From: Bacteroidales bacterium
Lineage (GTDB): Bacteria; Bacteroidota; Bacteroidia; Bacteroidales; JAFGUD01
Reading direction: 5' to 3'
Length of the DNA stretch: 56,477 nucleotides
Assembly (NCBI GenBank): GCA_016936595.1
Contig: JAFGXO010000032.1
Coordinates: 1 to 56,477 of the forward strand
Shown here piece by piece: positions 18,514-28,764 of this stretch (its first letter is position 1; every line of letters begins with the position of its first letter). Below the pieces are notes generated by a model that had not been told where the DNA came from, did not search any database, and worked only from the letters and a program-made list of their open reading frames with translations. Made by a program: the position numbers and the translations under genes.

Positions 18514-19392
18514 ATGAAAGAAATAGTTGTAATATCCGGAAAAGGAGGCACCGGAAAAACATCAATAACAGCCTCATTTGCATACTTAGCTCGTTCGGTT
18601 GCAGTTATTGCCGATTGTGATGTTGATGCCGCCGATTTGCATCTTATATTAAAACCTACAATAAAAAGAAAGGAAAATTTTTACAGTAGTTTTGAAGCAA
18701 AAATTGATCCTGTGGCTTGTATAGGGTGCGGAAAATGTGAACGTGTTTGCCGATTTGATGCAATTTCTTCTGAAAATAGAATTTTTACTGTAAATCCATT
18801 AAACTGCGAAGGGTGTGGTTATTGCGAAAAAGTGTGTCCGGTTGATGCAATTAAAATGACGCAAAAACTTGATGGCGAATGGTATATTTCCGAAAGCAGA
18901 TATGTTACGCCTCTTGTGCATGCTAAACTTGGTATTGGCACCGAAAATTCAGGTAAACTTGTTGCTTTGGTTAAAAATGTTGCTAAACAATTAGCTCAAA
19001 AATCAAATAAAGATATTGTTCTTGTAGATGGTTCACCAGGTATTGGGTGTCCGGTTATTAGTTCTTTGTCGGGGGCTCATTTTGTGGTTTTTGTTACCGA
19101 GCCAAGTGTTTCGGGTATTCACGATTTAAAACGTGTTTATGAACTTGCCGCAAAGTTTAATATTTCGGCAGGCTTAATTATTAATAAATCGGATTTAAAT
19201 CATGAAAAAACCAATGATCTTATTAGCTTTGCTGAACAAAATAATATTCTGTTTTTAGGTCAAATTCCTTATAATGAAAATTTTACTCAGGCTATGATTA
19301 AAGGTTTAAGTATTGTTGAGTTTTCTGATGATGAAATTAGTAAAACGATAAGGCAAATGTGGACTAAAATTGTTAATTTTGTTGAAAATTAA
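18514..19392 (+). CDS. MinD/Mrp-type P-loop ATPase with inserted 2x[4Fe-4S] ferredoxin domain (2)
   Basis: GKGGTGKTS; CIGCGKCERVC and CEGCGYCEKVCP; DGSPGIGCPVISS. Confidence 0.92.
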   Translation: MKEIVVISGKGGTGKTSITASFAYLARSVAVIADCDVDAADLHLILKPTIKRKENFYSSFEAKIDPVACIGCGKCERVCRFDAISSENRIFTVNPLNCEGCGYCEKVCPVDAIKMTQKLDGEWYISESRYVTPLVHAKLGIGTENSGKLVALVKNVAKQLAQKSNKDIVLVDGSPGIGCPVISSLSGAHFVVFVTEPSVSGIHDLKRVYELAAKFNISAGLIINKSDLNHEKTNDLISFAEQNNILFLGQIPYNENFTQAMIKGLSIVEFSDDEISKTIRQMWTKIVNFVEN

Positions 19393-19440
19393 AAAAAGTA
19401 AACTTTATAAAAAGCATTTAATAACATAAAAAATAAATAA

Positions 19441-19779
19441 ATGAAAATAGCATTCACGTCTAAAGGAAACGATTTAGACGCTCAGGTTGACGCTCGTTTT
19501 GGTCGTTGTCCTTTTATTGTAATATTAAATACAGATGATAAATCATTTGAAGTAATTGATAATCAGTCTTCTGCTGATGAAGCTCATGGTGCTGGTCCTA
19601 AAACCGCTCAAAAACTTTCGGAATACGATTGTAATGTGCTTATTACCGGTAATGGTCCGGGGGGAAACGCTGCTACTTTGTTAGAAAAATTAAATATTGA
19701 TATTTACATCGGTGCCGGAGATATGTTAATTGATGATGCTCTTAATGCGTTTAATTCCAATAGTTTAAAGAAGTTTTAA
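19441..19779 (+). CDS. NifB/NifX-like dinitrogenase iron-molybdenum cofactor-type protein (1)
   Basis: MKIAFTSKGNDLDAQVDARFGRCPFIVI; GAGPKTAQKLSEYDCNVLITGNGPGGNAATLL. Confidence 0.88.
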   Translation: MKIAFTSKGNDLDAQVDARFGRCPFIVILNTDDKSFEVIDNQSSADEAHGAGPKTAQKLSEYDCNVLITGNGPGGNAATLLEKLNIDIYIGAGDMLIDDALNAFNSNSLKKF

Positions 19780-19803
19780 TTTATAAACATAAACTCAATA
19801 ATT

Positions 19804-20199
19804 ATGAACTTTTTAGTAGGATTTGCTACCGATGATGGTATAAATATGGTTAATAAGCACTATGGAGATGCTGAATATTACTTAATTTACGAAATTTCTG
19901 AAACCAAAGCTGTTTTTATCGAAAAAAAACAAAATACTACCGACGAAAACGATGAGGCTTATCATGGAGACCCTAATAAGGCTAATAAAATTGGTAATAT
20001 TATGAATGGTGTTCAGATTTTATGCAACAAACAATTTGGAAAAAATATTGTTAGAATGAGTAAAAAATTTGTTCCTGTTCTTTTTGATATTGATAATATC
20101 GAAGAGGCTATAAAAATTATTCATTCAAGATTTAGCGAAATTGAAGAAGCTTGGAATTTAGGTAAAAATCGCAAACATTTGTCATTTAAAAGTATATAG
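19804..20199 (+). CDS. NifB/NifX-like protein (2)
   Basis: FATDDGINMVNKHYGDAEYYLIYEI; HGDPNKANKIGNIMNGVQILCNKQFGKNIVRM. Confidence 0.82.
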   Translation: MNFLVGFATDDGINMVNKHYGDAEYYLIYEISETKAVFIEKKQNTTDENDEAYHGDPNKANKIGNIMNGVQILCNKQFGKNIVRMSKKFVPVLFDIDNIEEAIKIIHSRFSEIEEAWNLGKNRKHLSFKSI

Positions 20200-20234
20200 T
20201 TTTTTTTATTATATTAACCGGTGAAATTTATTAG

Positions 20235-21014
20235 ATGAAAATTACAATATTAACCGATAATTTTGCCGGTGCCGGTTTTCTATCCGAACACGGGCTTTCG
20301 TATTTTATTGAAGTTGACGACAAAAAAATATTATTAGATGCAGGTAGTTCTGATGTGTTTTTACAGAATGCTACAAAGCTTCATGTAAATTTAGACGACG
20401 CAATTGTGGTGCTTAGTCATGGTCATTGGGATCATGGTAACGGACTTCAATATTTAAACAACAACAACAGATTAATAACTCATTCAAATTCATTTATAAA
20501 AAGATATCGAAAATCGAATAATGAATATCTTGGCTTAAATTTGTCGTTTAACGAACTTGCTGAAAAATTTAAAATCACAACAACCAAAGAACCTTTTTAT
20601 ATCAGCAAAAATATAATTTTTTTGGGCGAAATTGAACGAATATTTGACTTTGAAAATTGGCAAACTTCCTATAAACAAGCCGATGGTAAAGATGATTTTA
20701 TTTCTGATGATTCTGCGTTGGCAATAATCGAAAACAATAAGTTAAATATTGTTACAGGTTGCTCTCATTCAGGTATTTGCAATATAATTGAATACGCAAA
20801 AAAAATCACTGGACTTACAGAAATTAACTTGGTTATTGGAGGATTTCATCTAAAAAAAGCCGAAAACAGAACCTTAAAAACTATCGAATATTTTAAAGCT
20901 AATAATGTGGCTAAAATTTATCCTTCGCATTGCACTCAATTACCTGCTTTGTCAAAATTTTATGATGCTTTTAATATTGAACAAGTAAAAACCGGAATTA
21001 TTTTAAATCTTTAA
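20235..21014 (+). CDS. MBL-fold metallohydrolase
   Basis: LLDAGSSDVFLQNA...VVLSHGHWDHGNGL; CSHSGICNI; HLKKA...IYPSHCT. Confidence 0.9.
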   Translation: MKITILTDNFAGAGFLSEHGLSYFIEVDDKKILLDAGSSDVFLQNATKLHVNLDDAIVVLSHGHWDHGNGLQYLNNNNRLITHSNSFIKRYRKSNNEYLGLNLSFNELAEKFKITTTKEPFYISKNIIFLGEIERIFDFENWQTSYKQADGKDDFISDDSALAIIENNKLNIVTGCSHSGICNIIEYAKKITGLTEINLVIGGFHLKKAENRTLKTIEYFKANNVAKIYPSHCTQLPALSKFYDAFNIEQVKTGIILNL

Positions 21015-21025
21015 CTTTTTTTGTA

Positions 21026-21886
21026 ATGAAAACATATTTGGATTGTTTCCCTTGTTTTATGACGCAAGCACTCAGAGCGGCAAGATTAACAACAACTGAC
21101 GAAACAAAAATAAAAGCGATATTAGATCAAGTTGGTTGTAGTATAAAGGATATGCCTGCAACTGCAACTCCTGCCGAAAATGGTGCTAAGGTGTATGAAA
21201 TTATCAGAAGTATTACCGGAGTTTATGATAGCTATAAGCAAATAAAACAAAATAGCATTAAAGAGGCTAAACAAATGTATAGTTATCTTAAAAATAAAAT
21301 TTTGCAATCCGATAATCCTCTTGAGACTGCAATTAGAATAGCCATTGCCGGAAATATTATTGACTTTGGTGTAAATATTGATTTTAATCTTAAACAAGAT
21401 GTAGAGAAAATTTTGTTTCAGGATTTTGCTTTTTTTGATTTTGAAAATTTCACAAATCAAATTAACAAGGCAAAAACAATACTTTATATTGGCGATAACG
21501 CCGGAGAATCTGTATTTGACAAATTACTTATTGAAACTATAAACAAAAAAACGATTTATGCAGTACGTGAAATTCCGGTAATTAACGATTCTGTTATGGA
21601 AGATGCTATTAATTCAGATCTTGATAAAGTTGCAACTTTAATATCATCAGGTAGCAAGGCTCCGGGAACTTTATTAAATCAATGCTCCAATGAATTTCTG
21701 GAAATATTTAACTCTGCCGATATTGTAATTAGCAAAGGACAAGGTAATTACGAAGGTTTGTCTGATGCTGATAGGTCTGTTTTCTTTTTACTAAAAGCTA
21801 AATGTTATATTATTGCAAATCATTTAAATGTTCCGGTTGGTAGCATTATTTTAAAAGAACATTTTCTTTCTAAAAAATATGCTTAA
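21026..21886 (+). CDS. DUF89 (ARMT1-like) family protein
   Basis: DCFPCFMTQALRAARL; LYIGDNAGESVFDKLLIE; GQGNYEGLSD; FFLLKAKCYIIANHLNVPVGSII. Confidence 0.85.
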   Translation: MKTYLDCFPCFMTQALRAARLTTTDETKIKAILDQVGCSIKDMPATATPAENGAKVYEIIRSITGVYDSYKQIKQNSIKEAKQMYSYLKNKILQSDNPLETAIRIAIAGNIIDFGVNIDFNLKQDVEKILFQDFAFFDFENFTNQINKAKTILYIGDNAGESVFDKLLIETINKKTIYAVREIPVINDSVMEDAINSDLDKVATLISSGSKAPGTLLNQCSNEFLEIFNSADIVISKGQGNYEGLSDADRSVFFLLKAKCYIIANHLNVPVGSIILKEHFLSKKYA

Positions 21887-21919
21887 GTTGTTTATTAACA
21901 TGTTGTTACAGTGTGTTAG

Positions 21920-23557
21920 TTAGCTTTTTTTTACTCTATAAGTTCCATTATTAGTTTTTATTATTTGAAGAAAGTTTAAATATGTTTTTTCGTCAAAAAC
22001 TTTGTAAGTATCAAAATATTTAACATGAATTGGTAAAGCTTCCAAATCGCTTCGTAAAACTTTGTGGGTATTAAAAATGCTCTTGAACAACCAATTCATA
22101 AAATTACTATTTAAGATGTCGCTTAATTGTTTTTTTGAAATTCCTGTATTTTTATCAGGGATAAAAAGGTTAGCACTATTAAGAATAAATCGTTGTTCTG
22201 TATCGCAATAAAAAGCCAAATTAGATGAAATAAACTTGTAAATTAGTTTTACAGGGGCTTTGTATAATTCCAAAGGTGCAACTTGTTGATATATTGAAAA
22301 ATCGGTTGGAATATAGTTTGTTGGTTTTTTAAGTTCATTGGGTTTTATGTCAGAGCCTTTAAATACAGGCACATATCCTTTTTTATGTTCATTTAAGCAA
22401 TATTTAGAGTTATTGCCGGTTACAATTCCTAATGCCCATTTTGCATTATTTTTAAGAGATATGTGAGGTAAATTATAAATATGCTTGATCACTTCTTCCT
22501 CTTGCTTATTTATCCAAAAATTAAATATTTTTTTTGGGTTATTTTTGAAGGAGATTAAATTTCTTTTAAAAGGTTTATTGTTTATTTGGCAGCAGATTTC
22601 ATCATTTTCGTCGCACAATTTTTTTTGTAAAATAATTGCTTGAGCCTTTGTTAACAATCCTTTAAAGGCTTTACCGTAATCAATAAATCGTTTTATTTTA
22701 TATTGTAATGCAACTTCTCTTGCTTCTTGGAATGAAGCAATATTAAAAAATGCCTCGGGTAGCAGAAAACCAAGAATTCCTTCTTTTTTTAATATTTTTA
22801 TGCTTGCAAAAAAGAATAACGAACTTGTATCCAGGCTTTTACCTGAGTTAAATATTTCCCCAAATCTTTCTTTCTCATTTTTGTTTATTTTTTTACCCCA
22901 TGGAGGATTGGTGAAAATTAAGTCAAATTTAAGTTTATTGTTTGGCAAAGCAGCAAGTTCCAAAAAATCTGCACAAATAATATTTTCAGAATGGTAGCCG
23001 GTTTTTACAAATATTCTTTTTTTTGTGATTGCAACAGCATTTGCATCAACATCATATCCGTAAACATTCTCAGGTTTTAACCCTAAATTTATTGCTTCTA
23101 AAATAAAATTACCTGACCCGCAACTCGGATCACAAAAAGTAGTAGATGAAGTCGTTTTTATATCTTTTAACATATCCACAATTATTCGTTGTGGAGTGTA
23201 ATATACTCCTTCTTTATTTCGGTACGAATTTGACAGAGAGCTTTGGTATTCTTCTCCTAACTTGTCAGTATTTATGTCTTTTTTTGCTAATTTTTTAAAA
23301 ATTTCAGACGATAATTTAATATGATTATGTTCATCTTTTTTTAACTTATTTGCCCTTGAATTAAGCTTTTCCTTTCCCGCAATGTTTTGCATAAAAGAAT
23401 TAAAACTTTCATGTGAAATAACTCCTTTTGTTTTTTCTGTTAGATAGCCTGTTTTAATCCAATTTCTAATAGTAATTTCAGAAACATTTGCAATATGAGC
23501 TGCTTTTGCAATAGATAATATGGTTTTTTCTGTTTCTTCTGATGTTTTTTTTTGCAT
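21920..23557 (-). CDS. N6-adenine DNA methyltransferase with N-terminal HTH and TaqI-like C-terminal region
   Basis: HTH ILSIAKAAHIANVSEITIRNWIKTGYL; GVYYTPQRIIVDML; FCDPSCGSGNFILEA; FDLIFTNPPWGKKI; YVPVFKGSDIKP. Confidence 0.9.
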   Translation of the reverse strand: MQKKTSEETEKTILSIAKAAHIANVSEITIRNWIKTGYLTEKTKGVISHESFNSFMQNIAGKEKLNSRANKLKKDEHNHIKLSSEIFKKLAKKDINTDKLGEEYQSSLSNSYRNKEGVYYTPQRIIVDMLKDIKTTSSTTFCDPSCGSGNFILEAINLGLKPENVYGYDVDANAVAITKKRIFVKTGYHSENIICADFLELAALPNNKLKFDLIFTNPPWGKKINKNEKERFGEIFNSGKSLDTSSLFFFASIKILKKEGILGFLLPEAFFNIASFQEAREVALQYKIKRFIDYGKAFKGLLTKAQAIILQKKLCDENDEICCQINNKPFKRNLISFKNNPKKIFNFWINKQEEEVIKHIYNLPHISLKNNAKWALGIVTGNNSKYCLNEHKKGYVPVFKGSDIKPNELKKPTNYIPTDFSIYQQVAPLELYKAPVKLIYKFISSNLAFYCDTEQRFILNSANLFIPDKNTGISKKQLSDILNSNFMNWLFKSIFNTHKVLRSDLEALPIHVKYFDTYKVFDEKTYLNFLQIIKTNNGTYRVKKS

Positions 23558-23590
23558 TCTGTTAATATTTTTTACAAAAATGCTTCTTTT

Positions 23591-25249
23591 TTATTCAAAT
23601 TCTCTTGCTTTTTTGTATTCTTCTTTTAATTTTTCAATTGATTTTTGTTTAAATTCTTCAGTCCAACCAAATAATTCCTGTAAATAATTTGCTGCATCAT
23701 CTAATAGAGGCATAATTTCTTTAACAAAAAAATGTATCATTCCTGTTCTGCGAATAAAGAAATCTGTTAAGCAGGTAACTCCTTCGTAATTAACGGTATA
23801 TGATAATTCTGCTTTTAGCCAGGCTAATCTAAAATTCTTTTCTTGATTATAAAAATCAAAGGCTTTATTTGAAATATAATCAATGTTTTTTCCGTAGCGA
23901 TAAAATAATTTTTTAAAGTCAGCTATGCTTATGCCAAGTTGTTTTACTTCGTCAAATTTATTGTCGGCATATTCAATAAGTTTGATTAAGGAGTAGTCAA
24001 AGTCAAATTCACCACCGGCAAGTTTTATGTTTTTAGTTCGGCATTCTCCAATATCGTAACCTTCGGTTTTTTTAATTTCTTTGCGTAAAATTTCAATAAT
24101 TTTATTTGCCATCAACCGATATCCTGTAAGTTTTCCTCCGGCAATAGAAATAAGACCGGTGTTGGAATAAAAGATTTCATCTTTGCGGGATAATTCAGAT
24201 GGATTTTTACCTTCTTCGTGAATAAGAGGACGTAAACCCGACCAAGCAGAAATAACATCTTCAAATTTTAAATTAGCTTTTGGAGAGATGTTGTTAAAAG
24301 CGTTAATTAAGTATTGAACGTCTTCTGTTTTTATTGTTGGGTGTTCGTAATTATCTGTGTAATTTGTGTCGGTTGTGCCAATATAAACCACATCAAAACG
24401 AGGAACGGCAAACACCATACGATTATCGCCAACATCAAAATAAACGGAGTGTTGCAAGGGTAATTTTGTTTTGGGTACAACTATATGAATACCTTTAGTA
24501 ATATGTAATCTTTGTTCGGCTTTTTCGTCGTCTTTTTTTCGCATTCTGTCAACCCAAATTCCGGTAGCATTAACTACGTATTTTCCGTACACTTCAATTG
24601 TTTGATTGCTAATGGTGTCATTAACTATTACACCGTTTATTTTAAAATCCTGTTCGTATAAAAAGTCTGTAACTTGGGCATAATTAAAAGGTTTTACGCC
24701 GTATTCTACAGCTTTTTTCATTGTTTCAACAGTTAAACGGGCGTCATCTGTTTTGTATTCGTAATACATTGCACCACCTTTAAGAGCTTCGCTTTCTAAA
24801 AGAGGTTCGGCGTTAATAACTTCTTCGCGTGTTAACATTTTGCGTTGTTCCGATTTTTTTACGTCGGCTAAAAAATCGTACAATTTAAGGGCAATATTTG
24901 TTGTAAATTCACCTAAACTTCCGTCTTCGATGATAGGTAAAATCATTTTTTCGGGCAAAACAATGTGCATAGCATTTTCGTGTACAATTTTTCGTTCACG
25001 TCCAACAGCACGAACAATTCCAAATTCCATGTGCTCAAGGTATCGTAAACCTCCGTGTACTAATTTTGTAGATCTACTGCTTGTGCCTTGAGCAAAATCT
25101 TGTTTTTCAAATAATGCAACTTTTAATCCGCGTGAGGCTGCATCAAGGGCAATTCCTGCTCCTGTAATTCCTCCGCCTACTACTATTAAATCAAAGGTTT
25201 TGCCGTTAATGGCTTGTAAATCTTCTGAACGTTGTATTGCTGATATCAT
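23591..25249 (-). CDS. glpD: Glycerol-3-phosphate dehydrogenase/oxidase
   Basis: FDLIVVGGGITGAGIALDAASRGLKVALFEKQDFAQGTSSRSTKLVHGGLRYLE. Confidence 0.92.
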   Translation of the reverse strand: MISAIQRSEDLQAINGKTFDLIVVGGGITGAGIALDAASRGLKVALFEKQDFAQGTSSRSTKLVHGGLRYLEHMEFGIVRAVGRERKIVHENAMHIVLPEKMILPIIEDGSLGEFTTNIALKLYDFLADVKKSEQRKMLTREEVINAEPLLESEALKGGAMYYEYKTDDARLTVETMKKAVEYGVKPFNYAQVTDFLYEQDFKINGVIVNDTISNQTIEVYGKYVVNATGIWVDRMRKKDDEKAEQRLHITKGIHIVVPKTKLPLQHSVYFDVGDNRMVFAVPRFDVVYIGTTDTNYTDNYEHPTIKTEDVQYLINAFNNISPKANLKFEDVISAWSGLRPLIHEEGKNPSELSRKDEIFYSNTGLISIAGGKLTGYRLMANKIIEILRKEIKKTEGYDIGECRTKNIKLAGGEFDFDYSLIKLIEYADNKFDEVKQLGISIADFKKLFYRYGKNIDYISNKAFDFYNQEKNFRLAWLKAELSYTVNYEGVTCLTDFFIRRTGMIHFFVKEIMPLLDDAANYLQELFGWTEEFKQKSIEKLKEEYKKAREFE

Positions 25250-25415
25250 GATAAATGTAATTTTAAAAGTTTAATATAGTGAATATTTTAATGCAAAAAA
25301 CAAGAAATTCTTTTTTGCATTTTAAAATTCAAAAGTGAACAAAAAATACTAAAAAATAGATGACTGAAATCAAGTATTCAACAAACTTGCAAAAAAACAA
25401 AATTTTTAAATTTGT

Positions 25416-27050
25416 TTATATCGTAATCATTTCGGCACATCTTATTCCATCAATAGCCGACGAAACAATACCACCTGCATAACCAGCTCCTTCGCCACAT
25501 GGATAAAGTTTTTTAATTTGAACATGCTCAAGGGTTTCATTATTTCGGGGGATTCTTACCGGTGATGAAGTTCTGGATTCTACGCCAAGTAAAATAGCTT
25601 CTTTAGAGATAAATCCTTTCATTTTTTTGTCAAATTCTTTTAGTCCGTCAATTAATCTTTGACTAATACTTTTAGGCAGCCATTTATTAATATCAGATGA
25701 TACAACACCTGGATTATAAGAAGTTTCAGGCAATTTATTTGAAGTTCTTTTTGAAACAAAATCAGCAATAGTTTGAGCCGGAGCAATAAGATTTTCGCCT
25801 CCTTTTTCAAATGCTAATTTTTCAAGATATTCTTGGAATTTTAACCCGGCAAGAACTCCGTTTTCTGCTTTTTTCGGAAAATCTTCAACTTTTATTTCAA
25901 CAACAAGCCCTGAGTTTGCAAAAGATGAATTTCGCATGGAGGGCGACATGCCGTTTACAACAACTTCGTTGGCATTAGTTGCGGCAGGTACAATAAATCC
26001 GCCCGGACACATACAAAACGAGTAAACTCCTCTGTCTTGAACTTGTGTTGCTAATTTATATTCGGCTGCCGGAAGAAATTTGCCTCGGTCGCTCATTTTA
26101 TATTGTAGCTCGTCGATAAATTGTTGGCTGTGTTCAATTCTTACGCCCATAGCAAAAGATTTTGCTTCGAGCAAGATGTTGTTTTTTTCTAAAATGTAGT
26201 AAATATCTCTTGCCGAATGTCCAGTTGAAAGAATAACGCTCACACCTTCAAATTTCTGTTCATCATCTGTGGTAACACCTTTTATTGTGTTATCTTTAAT
26301 AATAAAATCAGTAACTTTAGTGTTAAAGAAAATTTTGCCTCCGGCAGAAATAATTGATTTTCTGATTTCAACTATAATATTTGGCAATTTATTGGTGCCA
26401 ATATGCGGGTGAGCTTCTGTAAGAATTTTTTCGTCGGCACCGTGAAATTTTAGAACATCAAGAATGTATTTTGTGTTGCCACGTTTTTTTGAGCGTGTGT
26501 ATAATTTCCCGTCAGAAAAAGTTCCTGCACCACCTTCACCAAAGCAGTAATTAGATTCGGTTTTAAGTTCGTTGTTTCTGTTAATTTGAGCAATACTTTT
26601 TTTTCGTTCGCTAACTTTTTCGCCGCGTTCAATAATTACGGGTCTAAAACCGCGTTCAATTAGTTTTAAGGCGGCAAACAAACCTGCCGGTCCTGCTCCA
26701 ATAATAATAACTTCGGGTTTTGTAGAAACATTTTGAAGTTTTAATTCAAAAGTAGGTCGTTGAAAATTTTCAGTTTTAAACCAAACATTTGCTCTCAAAA
26801 CTACTCTAACTGGTTTTTTTCGAGCGTCAATTGAGCGTTTGAGTATTTCAATTTCCGAAATTTCCGAAAAATTAAAGTTGTTTTGTTTAGCAATTGCTGC
26901 TTTGTAAAGTTCTTCGGTTGCTGCAACTTCGGGGTTTAGTATTATTGATATTTCCTTTGGCATGTTTAAGTTTTGAATGTTAAGAATAAATTGTTTAAGG
27001 TCATAAATACAAAGCGTTTTAGACCATTCGTATTTTGCAAAAATGCTCAA
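25416..27050 (-). CDS. FAD-dependent dehydrogenase (COG2509-type)
   Basis: VIIIGAGPAGLFAALKLIERGFRPVIIERGEKVSERKKSIAQIN; CFGEGGAGTFSDGKLYTR; MSPSMRNSSFANSGLVVEI. Confidence 0.88.
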   Translation of the reverse strand: MSIFAKYEWSKTLCIYDLKQFILNIQNLNMPKEISIILNPEVAATEELYKAAIAKQNNFNFSEISEIEILKRSIDARKKPVRVVLRANVWFKTENFQRPTFELKLQNVSTKPEVIIIGAGPAGLFAALKLIERGFRPVIIERGEKVSERKKSIAQINRNNELKTESNYCFGEGGAGTFSDGKLYTRSKKRGNTKYILDVLKFHGADEKILTEAHPHIGTNKLPNIIVEIRKSIISAGGKIFFNTKVTDFIIKDNTIKGVTTDDEQKFEGVSVILSTGHSARDIYYILEKNNILLEAKSFAMGVRIEHSQQFIDELQYKMSDRGKFLPAAEYKLATQVQDRGVYSFCMCPGGFIVPAATNANEVVVNGMSPSMRNSSFANSGLVVEIKVEDFPKKAENGVLAGLKFQEYLEKLAFEKGGENLIAPAQTIADFVSKRTSNKLPETSYNPGVVSSDINKWLPKSISQRLIDGLKEFDKKMKGFISKEAILLGVESRTSSPVRIPRNNETLEHVQIKKLYPCGEGAGYAGGIVSSAIDGIRCAEMITI

Positions 27051-27063
27051 ATAAATTGAAATA

Positions 27064-27091
27064 AAAAAAGCTACCTGAAAAGGGTAGCTTT
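27064..27091 (-). terminator. Rho-independent terminator downstream of MFS/FAD region
   Basis: AAAGCTACC-tgaaaag-GGTAGCTTT, in the 27050-27144 gap. Confidence 0.6.
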
Positions 27092-27143
27092 GTAAATGGC
27101 TTTTTTAAAATATATATCTATTTTTTAGTTTATAAATGTTAGA

Positions 27144-28583
27144 TTAATTTTTTTTCGATTTTAAAATAAATTTATCGTAAAGTATTAAACCAATGACAGT
27201 TGTAAGCCCTATTGCTGTAAAAACATACCAAATGTTTTGTGGATTATAAGCTGCCCACAAATAGTCTGACAAATGAGTTGGGTCAATATTAAGTTTTTTA
27301 GCTCCGAGTGTATAAAAGTCGTTTTGAGTAAAAGTTTTGGTTATTTCAGGGATATCCCATCGGTTTTTTGTAAATTCATTTTCTAATAATGTAACTTTGT
27401 CAGACATTTTACCGTAAACATTACCGGATAAAAAACCGCCCAAAAAATTACCGCCGGCAACTGGTAAAAACGACATTCCCATATAAAGAGCTTTTCTGTC
27501 TTTAGGGGCAATTAGTCCAATATATTCGGTTATTTTTGGTGAACTAGCCATTTCTCCAATTGCAAAAACTAATATTGCCATAAATATAAAAAATGGGTTA
27601 TTGAACATAAATGTTAAACCTATACCAAAAGAAGCCACAAAAATACCACTAATCATGGCATTTAATGCTTTCCATTTCATTACAACAGTTGAAATAATCA
27701 GTTGGAAAAATACAATGTAAAGAGCATCAACATTAAGTATCATTTCCGGAGCAATTGTGCCTTCAGGAGTTCCAATTTTAGAAGCTAACCAAGGCCAAAC
27801 GCTTGATAGAGAATCATAGAGAACAGATGTGTCTATCCATTGTTCTATAAATACAGGCAGAGTAAAAAATAACTGCATATACATTGTCCAAAAACCAACA
27901 ATTAATAGCAGAAAAATCAAGAATTTCCAGTCTTTAAATACAGTAAATATGTTATTTGCTATTTTTATAAAAGTTTCTTTTAAAGAGTCATTGTTTTTTT
28001 CTTTTTCGGGTTCTTTAAATAAGAAAAAAGCAAGAATAAAGTTAACAATAATCGCAGCTGCCGACGAAAAGAACACAAGATTCCAATTGCTTTCGCGCAG
28101 TTTAGAGGAAACAAACGGCCCAATTAAAGCACCAAAGTTAACCATCATATAAAAAATGCCAAAACCTAATGAAGATGTTTCTTTAGTTGTTGATTTTGAG
28201 ATAGTTGCTGAAATAATGGGTTTAAACATTGCAGCACCTAATCCTACAATTCCAAACGCAACAAAAACAGCAGCGTAAGTGTTCATTTGTCCCATTAAAA
28301 GATAACCTGAAAAATACAGAACAAAAGCTATTAAAAGGCTAACTTTGTAACCTATTTTGTCGGCAATAGCTCCTGTAAAAACCGGAAGAAAATATACCAT
28401 TGCTGATATTATCCCCATTAACATACCTTTTTGTTCTTGCGAAAAACCAAGCGCTCCGGTGTCGGTTGAAGCAGTAAGATAAATTGCCAAAACGTTAAAT
28501 AATCCGTACCATGCATAGCGTTCAAAAAGCTCTATGCTGTTTGCAACCCAAAAAATGCGAGGAAATTTTTTAAAAATGCTCAT
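27144..28583 (-). CDS. MFS transporter, POT/PTR-like
   Basis: IFWVANSIELFERYAWYGLFNVLAIYLT; FTGAIADKIGYKVSLLIAFVLYFSGYLL; 12-TM pattern. Confidence 0.82.
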   Translation of the reverse strand: MSIFKKFPRIFWVANSIELFERYAWYGLFNVLAIYLTASTDTGALGFSQEQKGMLMGIISAMVYFLPVFTGAIADKIGYKVSLLIAFVLYFSGYLLMGQMNTYAAVFVAFGIVGLGAAMFKPIISATISKSTTKETSSLGFGIFYMMVNFGALIGPFVSSKLRESNWNLVFFSSAAAIIVNFILAFFLFKEPEKEKNNDSLKETFIKIANNIFTVFKDWKFLIFLLLIVGFWTMYMQLFFTLPVFIEQWIDTSVLYDSLSSVWPWLASKIGTPEGTIAPEMILNVDALYIVFFQLIISTVVMKWKALNAMISGIFVASFGIGLTFMFNNPFFIFMAILVFAIGEMASSPKITEYIGLIAPKDRKALYMGMSFLPVAGGNFLGGFLSGNVYGKMSDKVTLLENEFTKNRWDIPEITKTFTQNDFYTLGAKKLNIDPTHLSDYLWAAYNPQNIWYVFTAIGLTTVIGLILYDKFILKSKKN

Positions 28584-28764
28584 AAATTTGATGAAAATTA
28601 TTTGTTTGTAATTTTAGTTGATTATTAGTTAATCTGTTTTATTAAAGGCTTAATTTGTTGGTATTAATTGTTTTAAATAATAATTATTGTTCAAAATGGT
28701 TTGTTTTTTGCAAATCTATAACTTTTTTTTAATCAACAATATTATATGTATGGTGTCTTAATTG

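Noticed and set aside
16431-21886. Nitrogen fixation (nif) operon
   Set aside because: NifX/NifB-like domains are present but no nifH, nifD, nifK, nifE or nifN; the family is widespread in non-diazotrophic anaerobes
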